A DNA stretch of 64,000 nt from an uncultured Saprospirales bacterium (lineage in GTDB: Bacteria > Bacteroidota > Bacteroidia > Chitinophagales > JADIYW01), in NCBI GenBank assembly GCA_938008535.1, contig CALLKF010000116.1, forward strand, positions 14,405 to 78,404, in the 5' to 3' direction. This document shows positions 61,680 through 64,000 of the stretch, piece by piece; the first letter of the stretch is position 1; each line of letters starts with the position of its first letter. Position numbers and translations under genes: made by a program. The notes under the pieces are model-generated. The model saw only the letters and a program-made list of their open reading frames with translations, was not told the origin of the DNA and did not search any database.

Positions 61680-62867
61680 ATGCGCTTGTTTTACTCGTTT
61701 TTTATACATTTTTATGGTTTTTTGATGCGATTTGCTGGATTTTTTAATCAAAAGGCAAAAAATTGGAGCGTTGTTAGAGGAAATTGGGAAACTGATTTGC
61801 GGCAAAAAATGGATTCAACTGTTAAATATTGTTGGATTCATTGCGCATCGGCTGGCGAATTTGAACAAGCAATTCCGTTGATAAATAGAATCAAGAATCA
61901 AGAGTCAAGAATCAAGACTAAAAAAATTGCTGTAAGTTTTTTTTCGTCTTCTGGTTTTGACATGTATAAAGATTCTAAATTGGCTGATTTGTTTTTATAT
62001 TTTCCGTTAGATACCAAAAATAATGCTGAAAAATTAGTTGAAATTTTGAATCCAAGTTTTGTCATTTTTATAAGAAATGAAATTTGGTTGAATGTTTTAC
62101 TCGAATTAAAAAGCAAACAAATTCCAACGTTTTTGGTGAATGCAAATTTGCAACAAAAACGAAGTATCTTTTATCAATATTTTTTAAATAAAACCTATCC
62201 ATTATTTACTAAAATTTTTGACACCAAAACTTTTGGAAATACAAAACTAGAACGCGTTGTTGAAAATAGAAATGCGATTTTTAGTGATGCAATTTTAGAA
62301 GATTTTTGTAAAGATAGTATTGTGATAATTTTAGGTAGCAGTTGGCTAGAAGAAGAACGTTTTATAATTGATTTTTATAAAAAAATTAAAGAAAAAAACT
62401 CAACCTTAAAAATTATTATTGCTCCACACGAAAATTTATCTTTAAATAGTTTTGAGTTAAAAAAATCGTATGGCAATTGGTTGTCATTTTATAAAAATTA
62501 CACCAATGGAAATATTTTAGTTTTAGATAAAAAAGGCATCCTAAAATATGCGTATAGATATGCAGATATTGCCTTTATTGGTGGTGGTTTTGATAAAGGT
62601 GTGCATAATGTTTCGGAAGCTGCTGTGTATGGTATTCCTACTATTTTTGGTTCTAATTATCATAAGTTTGAAGAAATAAATGAATTGGTAAATTTAGACG
62701 TTGCGTTTCCTGTAAATAATTATGCTGAATTAGAGCAAAAACTGTTGGAATTAATCAATGATTCTGATAAAAGAAATACCATTAAAAACAAACTAACTAC
62801 TTATTTTTCTTCACACGAACAAGTTGCAAAAACTATAGTTACTGAAATAGACAAAGCCATTCATTGA
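61680..62867 (+). CDS. waaA: 3-deoxy-D-manno-octulosonic acid transferase
   Basis: 395 residues. N-terminal membrane anchor, then the Kdo-transferase (GT30) features: the acceptor-side glutamate in HCASAGEFEQAIPLI, donor-side GSSWLEEER and the C-terminal FIGGGFDKGVHNVSEAAVYG. Adds Kdo to lipid IVA. Residues 70-81 (RIKNQESRIKTK) are encoded by five 7-bp repeats inserted between two conserved blocks. A perfect 10-bp stem overlaps the stop codon. Confidence 0.96.
   Translation: MRLFYSFFIHFYGFLMRFAGFFNQKAKNWSVVRGNWETDLRQKMDSTVKYCWIHCASAGEFEQAIPLINRIKNQESRIKTKKIAVSFFSSSGFDMYKDSKLADLFLYFPLDTKNNAEKLVEILNPSFVIFIRNEIWLNVLLELKSKQIPTFLVNANLQQKRSIFYQYFLNKTYPLFTKIFDTKTFGNTKLERVVENRNAIFSDAILEDFCKDSIVIILGSSWLEEERFIIDFYKKIKEKNSTLKIIIAPHENLSLNSFELKKSYGNWLSFYKNYTNGNILVLDKKGILKYAYRYADIAFIGGGFDKGVHNVSEAAVYGIPTIFGSNYHKFEEINELVNLDVAFPVNNYAELEQKLLELINDSDKRNTIKNKLTTYFSSHEQVAKTIVTEIDKAIH
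61888..61922. repeat. Five 7-bp tandem repeats inside waaA
   Basis: GAATCAA, GAATCAA, GAGTCAA, GAATCAA and GACTAAA begin at 61888, 61895, 61902, 61909 and 61916. They keep the waaA frame open and code for residues about 70-81. Confidence 0.88.
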
Positions 62868-62888
62868 GTTGCTCTAAGAATGGCTTTG
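62854..62888 (+). terminator. Stem-loop at the waaA stop
   Basis: AAAGCCATTC (62854-62863) pairs perfectly with GAATGGCTTT (62879-62888). The left arm is made of the last waaA codons. No U-tract follows, so a terminator role is tentative. Confidence 0.5.
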
Positions 62889-62910
62889 TAACATAAAAAA
62901 CCCAGTAATT

Positions 62911-64000
62911 TTACGCAAATCTTTTTTGCAATAATTCTTTAAATCTATCTGTTGCTGAAGTTCTATCGTTCCAGCTAAATTTGTTCCAGAAATTTTCTTT
63001 GCAATACGTTTCTGCTTCATCATAAGAAGTAGCTTTTTCTAAAATACGCAATGCATTATCATACTCATTAAATTGATTGCCAAATAACTCACGTACAAAA
63101 ATAAATTTATCGTTTAATGCAATAGATTCGCTTAATGTTTTTGTAGTTTTTGCAATAACGGTTTCAGCAGTTGTTATCGGTTTAAAAATATCGCTGATAG
63201 ATGATGGTGTTAGTTGCTCAACCATTGGTTTTACTTCTTTTTCAGCTACTAACACATTTTCTTTCGCTTCATTTTTGGTGTTAAAAATATCAGAAATAGA
63301 AGAAAAATCATTAGATGTTTTTTGCGTAAATGTTTCGTGCAATTCATCTTTACCATCATCAAATAAAGAGAACAATGGTTTGTGTTCTTCTTTATGTAAT
63401 TTTTGTTCCATTTTTTCAAAAAATGAAGTTTGATCTACTTTCTTTTCTTCAATTTTTTCTTCATTAAATTTTTCAAACTTATCATTTACAGCTTCTACAA
63501 TTTGTGTTTTGGTAACATCGTAATTTTCTTTTAATTGATCTACAAAAGAAGACTCTTTTACTTCCTCAAATTTAGTATTGATAGTTTCAGAAACTGCTTC
63601 AATTTTTTGTTGTAATTGTTCTAAGAAAGTAGGTTCTGGTTTCTCAATTTTATCTACTAACGGAATTGGTGGTGGCATCAAATTTGTTACAACTGTTTCT
63701 TTATTTTCTATTTCACTTACCAAAGGTGTAACATTTACTACTTCTTCAATCATTGGTGCCACTAATTCTGTCTTTACTTCTGCAATTGGCTCAAGAACTG
63801 GTTCAATAACTTCGTTTTTTATTTCTGCAATTTGTTCAACAATCGGCTCTGCAATTTCATTTTTTATTTCAGCAACAAGAGGTAATTCAATTGAACTAAC
63901 TTCTACTTTTTCTTCTTCACTTTTTATTACTTCTATTTTATGTTCTTCTTCTTCTTTTATTTCTTCTAAAGCAGCAATTACTTCTACTTTTTCTTCTTCA
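62911..64000 (-). CDS. Partial Glu/Lys-rich protein with C-terminal conserved domain (5' end beyond the window)
   Basis: The frame is open from the stop at 62911 to the window edge (at least 363 residues), so the start is missing; a GTG at 63762 is internal. The N-terminal visible part is highly acidic with Lys (EEEKVEV-type repeats) and contains three 15-residue repeats (63739-63873). Residues further on have coiled-coil character. The last 75 residues (LNDKFIFVRELFGNQFNEYD to FKELLQKRFA) form a compact helical module that recurs in Bacteroidota proteins of unknown function. Confidence 0.8.
   Translation of the reverse strand, partial: EEEKVEVIAALEEIKEEEEHKIEVIKSEEEKVEVSSIELPLVAEIKNEIAEPIVEQIAEIKNEVIEPVLEPIAEVKTELVAPMIEEVVNVTPLVSEIENKETVVTNLMPPPIPLVDKIEKPEPTFLEQLQQKIEAVSETINTKFEEVKESSFVDQLKENYDVTKTQIVEAVNDKFEKFNEEKIEEKKVDQTSFFEKMEQKLHKEEHKPLFSLFDDGKDELHETFTQKTSNDFSSISDIFNTKNEAKENVLVAEKEVKPMVEQLTPSSISDIFKPITTAETVIAKTTKTLSESIALNDKFIFVRELFGNQFNEYDNALRILEKATSYDEAETYCKENFWNKFSWNDRTSATDRFKELLQKRFA
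63739..63873 (-). repeat. Three 45-bp (15-residue) coding repeats
   Basis: On the minus strand the repeats start at 63873, 63828 and 63783 and encode AEIKNEIAEPIVEQI, AEIKNEVIEPVLEPI and AEVKTELVAPMIEEV. Spacing is exact. They lie in the acidic N-terminal region of the truncated protein. Confidence 0.85.

Noticed and set aside
1..64000. tRNA or rRNA genes
   Set aside because: I looked for cloverleaf-compatible CCA-type 3' ends, T-loop GTTCGA motifs and conserved rRNA blocks by eye and saw none; a covariance-model scan would be decisive.

Overview
The window is AT-rich (about one third G+C by eye) and comes from a member of the Bacteroidota, most likely a Chitinophagales/Saprospirales-type aerobe. 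This rests on several sequence features: type IX secretion (T9SS) sorting domains and a PorT homologue, the alternative complex III (Act) plus aa3/caa3-type oxidase cluster, a bacterial kynurenine pathway, a type B L31 protein, near-absence of Shine-Dalgarno sites, and several Bacteroidota-type -7 promoter elements (TAnnTTTG). No rRNA, tRNA, CRISPR array, transposase or prophage gene was seen.

Layout. 0-4.8 kb (+): tryptophan/kynurenine catabolism (RidA-type deaminase, 3-hydroxyanthranilate dioxygenase, ACMS decarboxylase, kynureninase, kynurenine monooxygenase), with translationally coupled ATGA overlaps. 4.8-10.5 kb (+): small proteins, then ftsK, a lolA-like gene and an acetyltransferase. 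10.7-13.4 kb: two tandem PDZ + T9SS-sorting paralogues and a START-domain protein. 13.4-30.9 kb (-): a long respiratory cluster, read ActA-ActB-ActC-ActD-ActE-ActF, oxidase subunit II (fused to an OmpA domain), subunit I, heme O synthase, two subunit III-like proteins, subunit IV, SCO, DUF420, a small CPMC membrane protein, then aroA. 31-35.6 kb: lipoprotein, rsmG, a VWA protein, a PAP2 phosphatase and a spermidine-synthase-like methyltransferase. 35.6-40.3 kb: an accessory stretch with a strictly phased 21-bp repeat array, an OLD-family ATPase/nuclease, a small HTH regulator, a ParE/RelE-type toxin-antitoxin pair, a lipoprotein and an M48 protease. 40.4-50.5 kb (-): a 1607-residue secreted protein of unknown function, prmA, tpiA, a GlmU-like nucleotidyltransferase, rpmE2, an unknown secreted protein and engB. 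50.7-53.8 kb: menG/ubiE, porT, udk, folD. 53.8-61.6 kb (-): cysQ and an exopolysaccharide block (rfbC, Wzz-like, SLBB exporter, rfbB, nucleotide-sugar dehydrogenase). 61.7-64 kb: waaA and a truncated Glu/Lys-rich protein.

The respiratory genes form a coherent unit: menaquinol made with MenG/UbiE would be oxidised by the Act complex, which passes electrons through its cytochromes to the oxidase encoded directly downstream. The CuA subunit of that oxidase carries a peptidoglycan-binding domain.

The most unusual non-genic signal is a family of degenerate, strictly 7-bp-periodic repeats. They occupy many intergenic gaps, often as two inverted arms, and have also entered coding sequence (waaA, the signal peptide of the 1607-residue protein, and start regions of rsmG and prmA). 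A 9-bp repeat sits inside aroA. The 21-bp array beside the OLD gene is a second, independent repeat system.
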